Program-made: the position numbers and the translations under genes
Notes under the pieces: model-generated
Told to the model about the DNA's origin: nothing
Database searches by the model: none
Seen by the model: the letters and a program-made list of their open reading frames with translations, nothing else
Assembly (NCBI RefSeq): GCF_003173595.1
Contig: NZ_QGNZ01000004.1
Location: 558,001-622,000, forward strand
Direction of reading: 5' to 3'
DNA: 64,000 bases
Source: Pedobacter yonginensis
Lineage (GTDB): Bacteria > Bacteroidota > Bacteroidia > Sphingobacteriales > Sphingobacteriaceae
Shown: positions 41,832-51,400 of the stretch, one piece after another
Position numbering within the stretch: position 1 is the stretch's first letter
Layout of the letters: each line of letters starts with the position of its first letter

Positions 41832-42356
41832 ATGAGATACTTACTCACAATAATCATCATTGCAACCAGTTTAACAATATGTTTTGCGCAAAGTGAATTA
41901 AACTCAAAAGAGATTAATCAAAAGATTGAAGGATTTTTAATATCAAATGAGGCGAGTATTCCGAATAAACAAAAACTTAAAGATAGTGTGGACTTTTATT
42001 CTTTTGCCATTGAAATTTGTGTGAAATTGAAAGGTAAGAATACCATCATTGATAAAATTAGTGTCAATGATAGCATAGCTTACGTACTTTACAAAGATTT
42101 TAATTTCTTAAGATCAATCAATTTTACCAGCGTTATGGGCGGCAAAAAGCAAGCCGTTATAGTTGTACCTGTAGGAATAATAATAGCTTATGTTAATCAT
42201 CCAGTTTCGAAGGTACCCATGTTGGAGGCTGAAGATTTACAGAACAAAATTGTAAAAATGTTCAATTACGATTACAGAAATAAAGATAAGCATACAAATG
42301 ATTTCATTTATCTGAATCCTATTGTGAGTTTAACTGGCACTAAAACTTATGATTAA
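41832..42356 (+). CDS. Secreted protein of unknown function, unit 1
   Basis: 174 residues with a signal peptide (MRYLLTIIIIATSLTICFAQ). The mature part is small and mixed alpha/beta (KINQKIEGFLISNEASIP, VIVVPVGIIIAYVNHPVS, LQNKIVKMFNYDYRN). No family recognised. It starts 3 bases after the peptidase-lipoprotein stop, so it is co-translated with it, a position typical of inhibitor or immunity partners. Unit 2 has no equivalent. Confidence 0.75.
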   Translation: MRYLLTIIIIATSLTICFAQSELNSKEINQKIEGFLISNEASIPNKQKLKDSVDFYSFAIEICVKLKGKNTIIDKISVNDSIAYVLYKDFNFLRSINFTSVMGGKKQAVIVVPVGIIIAYVNHPVSKVPMLEAEDLQNKIVKMFNYDYRNKDKHTNDFIYLNPIVSLTGTKTYD

Positions 42357-42365
42357 AATCAAAAT

Positions 42366-42984
42366 ATGCTAGATATAAACATTCGACCAATAATACTGGA
42401 AGATATATCCTCTTATAAAAAAATCATAATTGTCTTATTACTTTCAATTGTATCGAACGTTCAGTTTGTTTCTGGCCAGAAGGTCGATTTATCTAAACAG
42501 AACGTTAAAATTGGACTTGGGCTTACAGATGCTTATATAAGCAATCCCTTTATTAAAAAGGCATTCATATTTTCTATAAGTGTATCTCTTGATAAATAAG
42601 GGAAGAAAGACGTTATTTATTTTTCTAAAACAGAAGATATAGAACTGAGCAAGGCCATGGATGTAGATCAAATAACAAAATCAGTTAAGGTTGAAAGAAT
42701 ATTTTTTAGCCGTTATGAAACTGTGTAGTTATTATACCGGTTATGGCCTTAAATCTAAATGATCAATATATAAGCAATCAACAGTCATTATTGCGTGAAT
42801 GGGGTGGGCTATTTCCGAATCTACATCAATTCAAAAATAAGCGTATTATATTATGCAAGCCTGTAAGATTCTGGTTTGACACGGATGTTGATTAAAAAGA
42901 TTTGGTTAAAATGTTGCAGACTATAATGGAATATTCCATGGAGAAAATGAAGGATACCTCAATCAGTCAGCGTTTAACTTGTAA
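42366..42984 (+). pseudogene. Decayed gene for a secreted protein
   Basis: The frame from ATG 42366 codes for a membrane or signal segment (KKIIIVLLLSIVSNVQFVSGQ) and runs to TAA at 42597. The same frame then reads on (GKKDVIYFSKTEDIELSKAMD) to TAG at 42726. Coding-like sequence continues in another frame from 42743 (ALNLNDQYISNQQSLLREWGG) with a further in-frame TAA after WFDTDVD at about 42893, ending near 42984. Two stops, a frameshift and another stop mark a broken gene. The KPVRFWF... dLVKML pattern faintly resembles the 41832-42356 protein, but this is tentative. Confidence 0.65.
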
Positions 42985-42999
42985 ATATTAACGTATATC

Positions 43000-43620
43000 A
43001 TGAAATACAAAATAACTTTTGTTTTAATTTTTAACTTTTTCAGTCTAAGCATTTTGGCTCAAGTTAAGAATAGTGCTATGCCATTAGAAAGGTTTTTTAA
43101 ATCTAACGCAGATAGTACAATCATAATTCATTACGAGAGCAACTGGGGGATTAAACCCACATATTTTATACTCAGTAAAAAGGGCGATACCATTAATACC
43201 TATACGTATATTACCCATATGAAAAGTGATCGGAGAAACGTGTTACCTCATAATCTTGCCTATAGATTATATCAGAATACGCTAGTTGAAGCGGATATTA
43301 ATCCCTATTTCAATACCAAGTATTTGTCTGCCGATAGCCTCAAGGCATTTTGGAACGAAGTTTCTGTTTTAAAAGCATGGTATATTAACGATGATCAAAT
43401 TGATGGAGTTGGGTGCGCCGTTGATAAAAACGATTTCAAAAATCAGATTTTTGATGCTTCAAATATAAAGTTAACTTTGATCACCAAAAGAGGCATTAAG
43501 CAACTCAGTTTCTATGCGCCACAGTATTATGAAAAAGAAGTTTGTCCAGGTAGAGTAGGCAGACAGGTCATAATCAAAATTGAAAATCTGTTTAATGCCT
43601 ATTTCAAACAGGAATGGTAA
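43000..43620 (+). CDS. Secreted partner protein, unit 1
   Basis: 206 residues with a signal peptide (MKYKITFVLIFNFFSLSILAQ). Paralogous to the unit 2 protein at 45334-45987: shared landmarks are ADSTI, WGxxPxYFILSK, INDDxIDGxGC, LITK+.IK and FYAPQYYEKExCPGRxGR near the end, where DNA identity is also high. No known domain. It closes unit 1 and precedes the rplK fossil. The family may be the inhibitor, target or cargo of the peptidase-lipoproteins. Confidence 0.75.
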   Translation: MKYKITFVLIFNFFSLSILAQVKNSAMPLERFFKSNADSTIIIHYESNWGIKPTYFILSKKGDTINTYTYITHMKSDRRNVLPHNLAYRLYQNTLVEADINPYFNTKYLSADSLKAFWNEVSVLKAWYINDDQIDGVGCAVDKNDFKNQIFDASNIKLTLITKRGIKQLSFYAPQYYEKEVCPGRVGRQVIIKIENLFNAYFKQEW

Positions 43621-43662
43621 GTAGGTTTTTTAGTCAAAAAAATATTTTGTCTAATCTATTGT

Positions 43663-43696
43663 ATGACTGCAAGATTATTCAAATCTTCGCAGTCAT
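43663..43696 (+). terminator. Hairpin at end of unit 1
   Basis: ATGACTGC (43663-43670) pairs with GCAGTCAT (43689-43696) and AAGAT with ATCTT inside, one bulge; followed by TTTGGTTTTG. The same hairpin occurs after unit 2. Confidence 0.65.
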
Positions 43697-43784
43697 TTTG
43701 GTTTTGTAAAAAGTCGCCATTAAAATTAAATGTTACATGTTTCCAATATTTAAAATTGAGTTTTAAATAAGCAAAAAAAACAAA

Positions 43785-43838
43785 ACGGCAAAAGAAGTCA
43801 GTGCAATGATCAAATTACAGATCAAAGGCGGAGCGGCA
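43785..43838 (+). pseudogene. Fossil of the first 18 codons of rplK
   Basis: From ACG at 43785 the DNA matches the start of rplK (46163 onward) for 54 bases, coding AKEVSAMIKLQIKGGAA, with the ATG changed to ACG. The ~120 bases upstream also match the DNA before rplK. Similarity ends at codon 18. This is the left-over junction of a tandem duplication of the inserted unit. The rest of 43839-43907 shows nothing I can identify. Confidence 0.92.
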
Positions 43839-43907
43839 CATATGGTGTTGTGAGAGGACAGTAAGTAAATTAATCACTTACTTCCTACTCGGTTTGCTTT
43901 AGAAGGT

Positions 43908-43935
43908 TTTGTACTATATTGGTCTAATATCTTTG
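43908..43935 (+). promoter_or_regulatory. Promoter of inserted unit 2
   Basis: TTTG at 43908-43911 and TATCTTTG at 43928-43935, same 16-base spacing as the copy before unit 1. Confidence 0.55.
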
Positions 43936-44686
43936 CATAAGCGAAACTGCAAAAAAAATCATCCCCCATTTTATTGTAACCATTAAAATAAAAATAAGGG
44001 ATGACGAACAATCTATTTAACAGAAACCAACGTAGGGTTTCTTTATTATTTCTAGGTATTGCTCTTTTGCTGTTTCAACATGCATGTAAAAAGGATAGCT
44101 CAATGCAAAGTGATGTGGAATTGATCCAACAAGCAAAGATTTGGTTTGATAGACAACCTCCAGTCACTTACAGCCCAGATTGGGATAGCGCCACCGTTAC
44201 TCGTTTAAACAATCGGAATTTTGTTATCTTGCCTTCGAATCTATCTATATCAGAAAGTGAAATTGTTACACAGTCCTATTTGGTTGTGGATATTTCTTTA
44301 AAAGAAACCAAAGGTAATCTAATTGAACTTTTCAATAGCTCAAGTTTTGATGTTGGAAATACAAAAGATCAGATTATTAGTAATTACTTGTTTTACTTTG
44401 ATAAGGTATCTTTACCAAGAGATTTAGACTTCAATATTATGGTTTTCGATATTGATCATAAGTTTATCAAAGGAAGCAATATCATTAAAGGAAGATTTAA
44501 AAACGCACTCAACCTCGTAAAGCTTAAAGATTTGAAATCTCAAATGTTGATGAGAGGAGGAGATGAAGTTGGTTTTGGTAAACAACAATGTACTGATTGG
44601 TATCTCGTAACAAGAATTAATGGTATGGAGGTTGGTTCAACCTACTTATATACGACCTGCTCTGGTGGAGGCGGTGGAGGTGGAAG
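43908..44686 (+). repeat. Direct repeat, copy B
   Basis: Second copy of 40411-41190. The two encode lipoprotein N-terminal halves that differ at about 11 of 228 residues (for example Tyr27/His27, Lys35/Met35). Divergence begins within the glycine codons. Confidence 0.9.
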
Positions 44687-45332
44687 TGGAGGTGGTGGTG
44701 GAAGCGCTAGTACACGGGATAAAAATGACATTAAGAATAAAACCACGGACCCATGTATTAACTCAACTGTTCAATCTGCATTGGGCGCAAATAAGGATGT
44801 TATTGGTATGATAGGGGGAATTATCTCTTTATTTGATGCAAGTAAAAAAGTTCGGTTAAATATTTACGATGGAACAACAGATCACGGTACAGCTGGTCAA
44901 TATAAAGGTGGTGGATTTGTTGGTAATATATTTCAAGCAAATATAACATTGCAAACTTCCAATTTTAAAAACTCTTCAAAGGAGAGTCTTATTAGTACGT
45001 TGATTCATGAATCCGTTCATGCATACATTCATACTTCTGGTAGCAAAATTTTAGAAGGCGATCATGAAACTATTTCAAAACAGTATATTGACCCGATGGC
45101 AACATATCTGCACAATTATTTTGGAATGGACATAAAAGATGCATACTCTCTTGCATGGAGTGGCCTTGCTGATTCGAAAGCCTATATCGATGCGAGAAAT
45201 CCAGATTCATTTATCATGAGCGATGGGAATGTAATTACAAAAGATGAGATTGCGAGCATCGCTGGAGCTTACGCCATAAATGGGGAATATTATGCTGATC
45301 AGAAAAAAAGAGGTACACCAATTTGTAATTAA
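44001..45332 (+). CDS. Lipoprotein with Gly-rich linker and C-terminal HExxH peptidase-like domain, unit 2
   Basis: 443 residues, same plan as the unit 1 protein: signal segment with Cys29, ~190-residue unknown domain, a longer Gly/Ser run (~223-238), then the C-terminal domain with HESVH in STLIHESVHAYIHTS (about residues 335-339) and YSLAWSGLADS. Shared C-terminal landmarks are DPC, NKDV, LIHE.VHAY, AWSG and KRGTP/KGTP near the end, so both C-termini belong to one family despite low identity. The catalytic His-Glu-x-x-His is intact in both. Confidence 0.85.
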   Translation: MTNNLFNRNQRRVSLLFLGIALLLFQHACKKDSSMQSDVELIQQAKIWFDRQPPVTYSPDWDSATVTRLNNRNFVILPSNLSISESEIVTQSYLVVDISLKETKGNLIELFNSSSFDVGNTKDQIISNYLFYFDKVSLPRDLDFNIMVFDIDHKFIKGSNIIKGRFKNALNLVKLKDLKSQMLMRGGDEVGFGKQQCTDWYLVTRINGMEVGSTYLYTTCSGGGGGGGSGGGGGSASTRDKNDIKNKTTDPCINSTVQSALGANKDVIGMIGGIISLFDASKKVRLNIYDGTTDHGTAGQYKGGGFVGNIFQANITLQTSNFKNSSKESLISTLIHESVHAYIHTSGSKILEGDHETISKQYIDPMATYLHNYFGMDIKDAYSLAWSGLADSKAYIDARNPDSFIMSDGNVITKDEIASIAGAYAINGEYYADQKKRGTPICN

Positions 45333-45333
45333 A

Positions 45334-45987
45334 ATGAAGAATTATAAAATCTTAAAATATCCATTGATTATATGCTTAGTATTAATGAACAATTATTTAT
45401 TTGGTCAAAATGTAAGTATCGTACCCGATGTAAATATTACATCAGTTCATAAATTTCTACAAAAAAATGCTGATAGTACAATTTTATTTGGATACGATAA
45501 GTCGTGGGGCAATCCCCCTGAATATTTTATTTTGAGCAAATGCGTTGATACTTTAACAGCATATTTTTATAAATCTTTTTATAAAAGTAAAATTAATATG
45601 CCTAGAGCAATTCGAGATAGTCTCTACAAGATAAACAAATATTATGAAAGTAGAAATATTGCCATCAATAGATTTTTTACTCCAAAATATTTAACTGATA
45701 ATGATTTATCAGCTTTTTGGCATTACTTATTAACACAACAACCCTGGCAAATTAATGATGATTCTATTGACGGGCAAGGTTGTCCGAAGGCTAAAGATGG
45801 ATATGATAAAAATATTTACGATGGAGGTGGGATTAGCCTCTACTTGATTACGAAAAAAAACATTAAGCGTTTGTATTTTTATGCGCCACAGTATTATGAA
45901 AAAGAAATGTGTCCTGGTAGAAAAGGTAGAATAGCAATAATTGAAATTGAAAAATTGTTTAAAAGTTATTTTAAAGATGAGTGGTAA
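45334..45987 (+). CDS. Secreted partner protein, unit 2
   Basis: 217 residues from ATG 45334 (MKNYKILKYPLIICLVLMNN...FGQ, signal peptide), one base after the lipoprotein stop; the frame opens earlier, but that stretch overlaps the lipoprotein gene. Homologous over its length to 43000-43620, most strongly in the last ~40 residues (FYAPQYYEKEMCPGRKGR). Direct coupling to the peptidase-lipoprotein makes it the best candidate for its cognate partner. Confidence 0.8.
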   Translation: MKNYKILKYPLIICLVLMNNYLFGQNVSIVPDVNITSVHKFLQKNADSTILFGYDKSWGNPPEYFILSKCVDTLTAYFYKSFYKSKINMPRAIRDSLYKINKYYESRNIAINRFFTPKYLTDNDLSAFWHYLLTQQPWQINDDSIDGQGCPKAKDGYDKNIYDGGGISLYLITKKNIKRLYFYAPQYYEKEMCPGRKGRIAIIEIEKLFKSYFKDEW

Positions 45988-46041
45988 GCATTAATTTCGT
46001 CTATACATCCACATTAAATATTTTTACTCTATCTATTGTAT

Positions 46042-46071
46042 GACTGCAAGATTATCCATATCTTTGCAGTC
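46042..46071 (+). terminator. Hairpin at end of unit 2
   Basis: GACTGCAAGAT (46042-46052) pairs with ATCTTTGCAGTC (46060-46071) with one bulge, followed by CTTTTGGTTTTG. It is the counterpart of the hairpin at 43663 and probably the ancestral element upstream of rplK. Confidence 0.65.
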
Positions 46072-46162
46072 CTTTTGGTTTTGTATAAGAACCGTCTAAG
46101 GAATAAAATGTTACATGCTTCCAATATTTAACATTGAGTTTTAAATAAACAAAAAACACAAA

Positions 46163-46606
46163 ATGGCAAAAGAAGTCAGTGCAATGATCAAATTACAGAT
46201 CAAAGGCGGAGCGGCAAATCCATCGCCACCAGTAGGACCTGCATTAGGTGCTAAGGGTGTTAACATCATGGAATTTTGCAAACAGTACAACGCTCGTACC
46301 CAAGATAAAGCAGGTAAAGTATTGCCAGTTGTAATTACTGTTTATGCTGATAAGTCATTCGATTTCATCATCAAAACCCCTCCTGTAGCTATCCAATTAA
46401 AAGATGCTACTAAATTACAGAGTGGTTCTGCTGAGCCTAACCGTAAAAAAGTTGGATCGGTGACCTGGGACCAGATTAAAGTTATTGCTGAAGATAAAAT
46501 GCCTGATTTAAATGCATTTACAATCGAATCTGCAATGAGTATGGTTGCCGGTACAGCACGCAGTATGGGAATCACCGTTTCTGGTGACGCACCCTGGAAC
46601 AATTAA
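46163..46606 (+). CDS. rplK: 50S ribosomal protein uL11
   Basis: 147-residue protein of the GTPase-associated centre. MAKEVSAMIKLQIKGGAANPSPPVGPALG is the canonical uL11 start; the C-terminal RNA-binding domain includes KVGSVTWDQIKVIAEDKMPDLNAF and TARSMGI. First gene of rplK-rplA-rplJ-rplL, normally next to nusG but separated from it here. Confidence 0.98.
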   Translation: MAKEVSAMIKLQIKGGAANPSPPVGPALGAKGVNIMEFCKQYNARTQDKAGKVLPVVITVYADKSFDFIIKTPPVAIQLKDATKLQSGSAEPNRKKVGSVTWDQIKVIAEDKMPDLNAFTIESAMSMVAGTARSMGITVSGDAPWNN

Positions 46607-46626
46607 TTAAAAAACAGTTTACAACA

Positions 46627-47325
46627 GTGGCGAAATTAACTAAAAATCAAAAAAAGGCACATGCTAAAATAGAAGCTGGTAAAGCTTATACTTTACAGGC
46701 TGCTGCTGCTTTGGTAAAAGAGATCACTACCACTAAATTCGATGCATCAGTTGATATTGATGTATCATTAGGTGTAGATCCACGTAAAGCCAATCAAATG
46801 GTACGTGGTATTGCTACTTTACCACACGGAACAGGTAAAACTGTACGTGTTTTAGCTCTAGTAACTCCTGATAAGGAAGAAGAAGCAAAAGCAGCCGGCG
46901 CAGAGTTCGTAGGTTTAGACGAATATGTGGCTAAAATTGAAGGTGGTTGGACCGATGTAGACATTATTATCACTACTCCTGCTTGTATGGCTAAGGTAGG
47001 TAAATTGGGCCGTGTTTTAGGTCCAAGGAACTTAATGCCTAACCCAAAATCAGGTACAGTAACTAACGAAGTTGGTAAAGCTGTAACTGAGGTTAAAGCA
47101 GGTAAGATTGATTTTAAAGTTGACAAAACGGGTATCATACACGCCTCGATAGGAAAAGTATCATTCCCAGCAGACAAAATTTATGAGAATGCACTTGAAA
47201 TCATTCAAGTAATTTCGAAATTAAAACCATCTGCTGCAAAAGGAACTTATTTTAAAAGCATTCACGTGTCTTCTACAATGAGTCCTGGGATTGCAATTGA
47301 AACCAAATCAGTAGCGGGGATTTAA
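46627..47325 (+). CDS. rplA: 50S ribosomal protein uL1
   Basis: 232 residues starting with GTG at 46627 (MAKLTKNQKKAHAKIEAGKAY). Forms the L1 stalk that moves E-site tRNA; in many bacteria it also represses its own operon. Landmarks: LGVDPRKANQMVRG, TPACMAKVGKLGRVLGPRNLMPNPKSGTVT. Three bases separate it from rplJ. Confidence 0.98.
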   Translation: MAKLTKNQKKAHAKIEAGKAYTLQAAAALVKEITTTKFDASVDIDVSLGVDPRKANQMVRGIATLPHGTGKTVRVLALVTPDKEEEAKAAGAEFVGLDEYVAKIEGGWTDVDIIITTPACMAKVGKLGRVLGPRNLMPNPKSGTVTNEVGKAVTEVKAGKIDFKVDKTGIIHASIGKVSFPADKIYENALEIIQVISKLKPSAAKGTYFKSIHVSSTMSPGIAIETKSVAGI

Positions 47326-47327
47326 TC

Positions 47328-47849
47328 ATGAACAGAGAAGAAAAAAACGAAGTAGTTTTAGAACTACAAGGACAAATGCAAGAGTATGGCAATTTCTATA
47401 TTGCTGATACATCTAGCCTTTCTGTTGAGCAGATTAATAACATCCGACGCAAATGTTTTGAAAGTGATATCGTAATGAAGGTTGCTAAAAACACTTTAAT
47501 TCGCAAAGCGATTGAAGGTTTAGATGGCGATTCTTCTGAGATATACGAAGCCCTTAAAGGTTCATCATCATTATTATTCTCAAAAACAGCAAACGCTCCG
47601 GCGAAGTTGATTAAAGCTTTGAGAAGAACATCTGATAAACCATTACTTAAGGCAGCATTTATAGATTCATCAGTATATGTTGGCGATGACCAATTGAATA
47701 ACTTAGTAAGCTTGAAATCAAGAGAAGAGCTTATTGGCGATATCGTTGGATTATTACAATCACCAGCTAAGAATGTTATATCTGCGCTTAAATCAAGTGG
47801 CGGTAAAATTGCAGGAATTGTTAAAACTCTACAAGAAAGAGAAGGTTAA
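47328..47849 (+). CDS. rplJ: 50S ribosomal protein uL10
   Basis: 173 residues; N-terminal rRNA-binding domain (MNREEKNEVVLELQGQMQEYGNFYIADTSSLSVEQINNIRR, VAKNTLIRKAIEG) and a C-terminal helix that carries L7/L12 dimers (LVSLKSREELIGDIVGLLQSPAKNVISAL). Length typical. Confidence 0.97.
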   Translation: MNREEKNEVVLELQGQMQEYGNFYIADTSSLSVEQINNIRRKCFESDIVMKVAKNTLIRKAIEGLDGDSSEIYEALKGSSSLLFSKTANAPAKLIKALRRTSDKPLLKAAFIDSSVYVGDDQLNNLVSLKSREELIGDIVGLLQSPAKNVISALKSSGGKIAGIVKTLQEREG

Positions 47850-47914
47850 CGAACACCTTAAGTTCGCAAATTAAACAAAATTATTTTTACGTAAATTTTT
47901 AAAATCTTAATAAA

Positions 47915-48292
47915 ATGGCAGATTTAAAATCGTTTGCTGAGCAATTAGTAAACTTAACCGTTAAAGAAGTTAACGAATTAGCTCAAATCTTAAAGGACGA
48001 GTATGGTATCGAGCCTGCAGCTGCTGCTGTAGTTGCTGGTCCTGCTGCTGGTGGTGATGCACCTGCTGCTGCTGCAGAAAAAACATCATTTGATGTTATT
48101 TTGAAAGAAGCTGGTGGTCAGAAATTAGCAGTTGTAAAACTTGTTAAAGACTTAACTGGTCTTGGTTTGAAAGAAGCAAAAGACTTAGTTGATGGTGCAC
48201 CAAAAGAATTAAAAACTGGTGTTGCTAAAGACGAAGCAGAAGCTCTTAAAAAACAATTGGAAGAAGCTGGAGCAGTAGTTGAAATTAAGTAA
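47915..48292 (+). CDS. rplL: 50S ribosomal protein bL12
   Basis: 125-residue acidic stalk protein: N-terminal dimerisation helices, an Ala/Gly-rich hinge (PAAAAVVAGPAAGGDAPAAAAE, ~34-55), and the C-terminal domain (FDVILKEAGGQKLAVVKLVKDLTGLGLKEAKDLVDGAPK) that recruits elongation factors. The hinge's low-complexity codons are normal for the family. Confidence 0.98.
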   Translation: MADLKSFAEQLVNLTVKEVNELAQILKDEYGIEPAAAAVVAGPAAGGDAPAAAAEKTSFDVILKEAGGQKLAVVKLVKDLTGLGLKEAKDLVDGAPKELKTGVAKDEAEALKKQLEEAGAVVEIK

Positions 48293-48323
48293 TCACTTAA
48301 TTTAGCTAAGCTAAAAATGTATT

Positions 48324-48352
48324 AGACACCGACTGAAAATGTCGGTGTCTTT
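48324..48352 (+). terminator. Hairpin between rplL and rpoB (attenuator)
   Basis: Perfect 10 bp stem AGACACCGAC (48324-48333) with GTCGGTGTCT (48341-48350), loop TGAAAAT. Only a weak T run (TTTACC) follows, fitting the partial terminator that lowers rpoBC expression relative to ribosomal proteins. Confidence 0.75.
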
Positions 48353-48449
48353 ACCTGTTTATAAACATCTCATTTTGCTTGGTTAATGAGAATGTTTCAA
48401 ACCCGAACCAAACAAATAGTTTATTCTTAAACTAAAATCTTTTAGTCCA

Positions 48450-51400
48450 TTGGCAAAGACAGTCGAACAAAGAGTAAATTTTGCAACTAGTAAGCACATT
48501 ATAGACTATCCGGATTTTCTGGATGTGCAATTGCAATCATTCAGAGAATTTTTCCAGATAGATACCACATCAGACGATCGCTCTAGCGAAGGTTTGTTTA
48601 AAGTGTTTGCTGAAAACTTTCCAATAACAGATTCAAGAAATATCTTCGTATTAGAGTTTCTTGATTATTTTGTTGATCCGCCACGTTACGATATACACGA
48701 GTGTATTGAGCGTGGATTAACCTACAATGTTCCATTAAAAGCAAAGCTAAAGCTTTCTTGTAATGATGTTGAACATGAAGATTTTGAAACCATTATTCAG
48801 GATGTGTATTTAGGTACAATCCCGTATATGACACCAAAAGGTACATTTGTTATCAACGGAGCAGAACGTGTTATCGTTTCGCAACTACACCGTTCTCCAG
48901 GCGTGTTCTTCGGCCAAAGCCGTCACACTAATGGAACCAAATTGTATTCTGCACGTGTTATCCCATTCAAAGGTTCATGGATCGAGTTTGCTACAGACGT
49001 TAATAACGTAATGTATGCTTACATCGATCGTAAGAAAAAATTCCCGGTTACCACTTTATTACGTGCTATCGGTTACGATTCTGATAAAGATATTTTGGAG
49101 CTTTTTGATCTTGCTGACGAAGTAAAAGTTAGTAAATCAGGCTTAAAGAAATATATCGGTCGTAAACTAGCAGCAAGAGTATTAAAAAAATGGGTTGAAG
49201 ATTTTGTAGATGAAGATACAGGTGAGGTAGTTTCTATCGACCGTAATGAAGTGATTCTTGAAAGAGAAACCGTTTTAGAAGACGAACACATTGATATGGT
49301 TATCGAAGCTGGCGTAAAAAGCATCATCTTATCAAAAGAAGATGGCGCAAGTCAGGCCGATTATACCATTATATATAATACATTACAAAAAGATACATCA
49401 AACTCTGAAAAAGAAGCTGTTGAGAACATCTATCGTGCTTTGCGTAACGCAGAACCACCTGATGAGGAAACCGCTCGTGGTATCATTGATCGTTTATTCT
49501 TCTCGGATAAACGTTACGATTTAGGTGATGTTGGTCGTTACCGCATTAACCGTAAATTGAAAATGAATACCCCTGATGAGGTTAAAGTATTAACAAAAGC
49601 AGATATTATTGCGATTGTTAAATACCTGATCAAATTGATCAACTCAAAAGAAGAGGTAGATGATATCGATCACTTGTCTAACCGTCGTGTACGTACGGTA
49701 GGTGAGCAGTTGTATGCTCAATTTGGAGTTGGTTTAGCCCGTATGGCAAGAACAATCCGTGAGCGTATGAACATTCGCGATAATGAGGTGTTTACGCCAA
49801 CTGATTTAATTAATGCCCGTACTTTATCGTCGGTAATTAACTCTTTCTTCGGTACGAACCAGTTGTCTCAGTTTATGGATCAAACCAATCCATTAGCAGA
49901 GATTACACACAAACGTCGTTTGTCAGCTTTAGGCCCAGGTGGTTTATCACGTGAGCGTGCTGGTTTCGAGGTTCGTGATGTTCACTACACCCACTATGGT
50001 CGTTTATGTACCATCGAAACTCCAGAAGGACCAAACATTGGTTTGATTTCATCACTTTGTGTGCATGCAAAAATCAACAATTTAGGTTTCATTGAAACAC
50101 CTTACAAACGTGTTGAAGATGGTAAAGTAGTTGTTGATTCAGACGTTATTTATTTATCGGCAGAAGATGAAGATGGTAAAACCATCGCTCAGGCTAATGC
50201 AGAGTATGATGATAAAGGTAATTTCACAACCCCACGCGTTAAAGCGCGTTATGAGGGTGACTTCCCAATTATTGAGCCTGAGAAATTAGACTTAATGGAT
50301 GTTGCACCAAATCAGATTACTTCAATTGCTGCCTCGTTGATTCCGTTCTTAGAACATGATGATGCGAACAGGGCTTTGATGGGATCGAACATGCAACGTC
50401 AGGCTGTACCTTTGTTACGCCCTGAAGCGCCAATTGTTGGTACAGGTTTAGAAGGTCGCGTTGCTCGCGATTCAAGAACTTTGATCAATGCTGAAGGTAA
50501 TGGGGTTGTAGAATATGTAGATGCAAATGAAATCACTATTAAGTATGACCGTAACGAGGATGATCGTTTGGTTTCATTTGAGGGTGACAGCAAAACTTAC
50601 CGTTTAATTAAGTTCAAAAAAACCAACCAGAATACTTGTATTAACTTAAAGCCAATCGTTAAAAAAGGCCAGAAAGTTACTAAAGGACAGGTACTTTGCG
50701 AGGGTTATGCAACTCAAAACGGTGAATTGGCATTGGGTAGAAACTTGAAAGTGGCTTTCATGCCTTGGCAAGGTTTCAACTTTGAGGATGCGATTGTAAT
50801 CAACGAGCGTATTGTTCGTGATGATGTTTTCACTTCATTGCATATTGAAGAATTTGAATTAGAAGTACGTGATACAAAACGTGGAGAAGAGGAATTAACA
50901 CCAGATATCCCTAACGTTTCTGAAGAGGCGACTAAAGATTTGGATGAAAATGGTATTATCCGTATCGGTGCTGATGTAAAAGAAGGTGATATTTTAATTG
51001 GTAAGATTACTCCAAAAGGAGAATCTGATCCGTCACCAGAAGAGAAATTACTACGTGCAATTTTTGGTGATAAAGCAGGCGACGTTAAAGATGCTTCTTT
51101 GAAAACACCTCCATCTATCCAAGGTGTAGTAATTGATACGAAGTTATTTAGCCGTGCGAAGAAAACTACAAAAGCTGAAGAAAAATCGGCTATTGAGAAA
51201 TTAGACAAATCGTACAACAATATTACTGAGAAATTAAAGGCAGAATTGGTTGACAAGTTATTCACCATTGTAAACGGTAAAACATCTCAAGGTGTATTCA
51301 ATATTTACAAAGAATTACTTGTGCCTAAAGGCGCTAAATTTACTCAGAAAATTTTAGCAGATCTTGAATTTACACACATTAGCCCTAACAAATGGACTAC

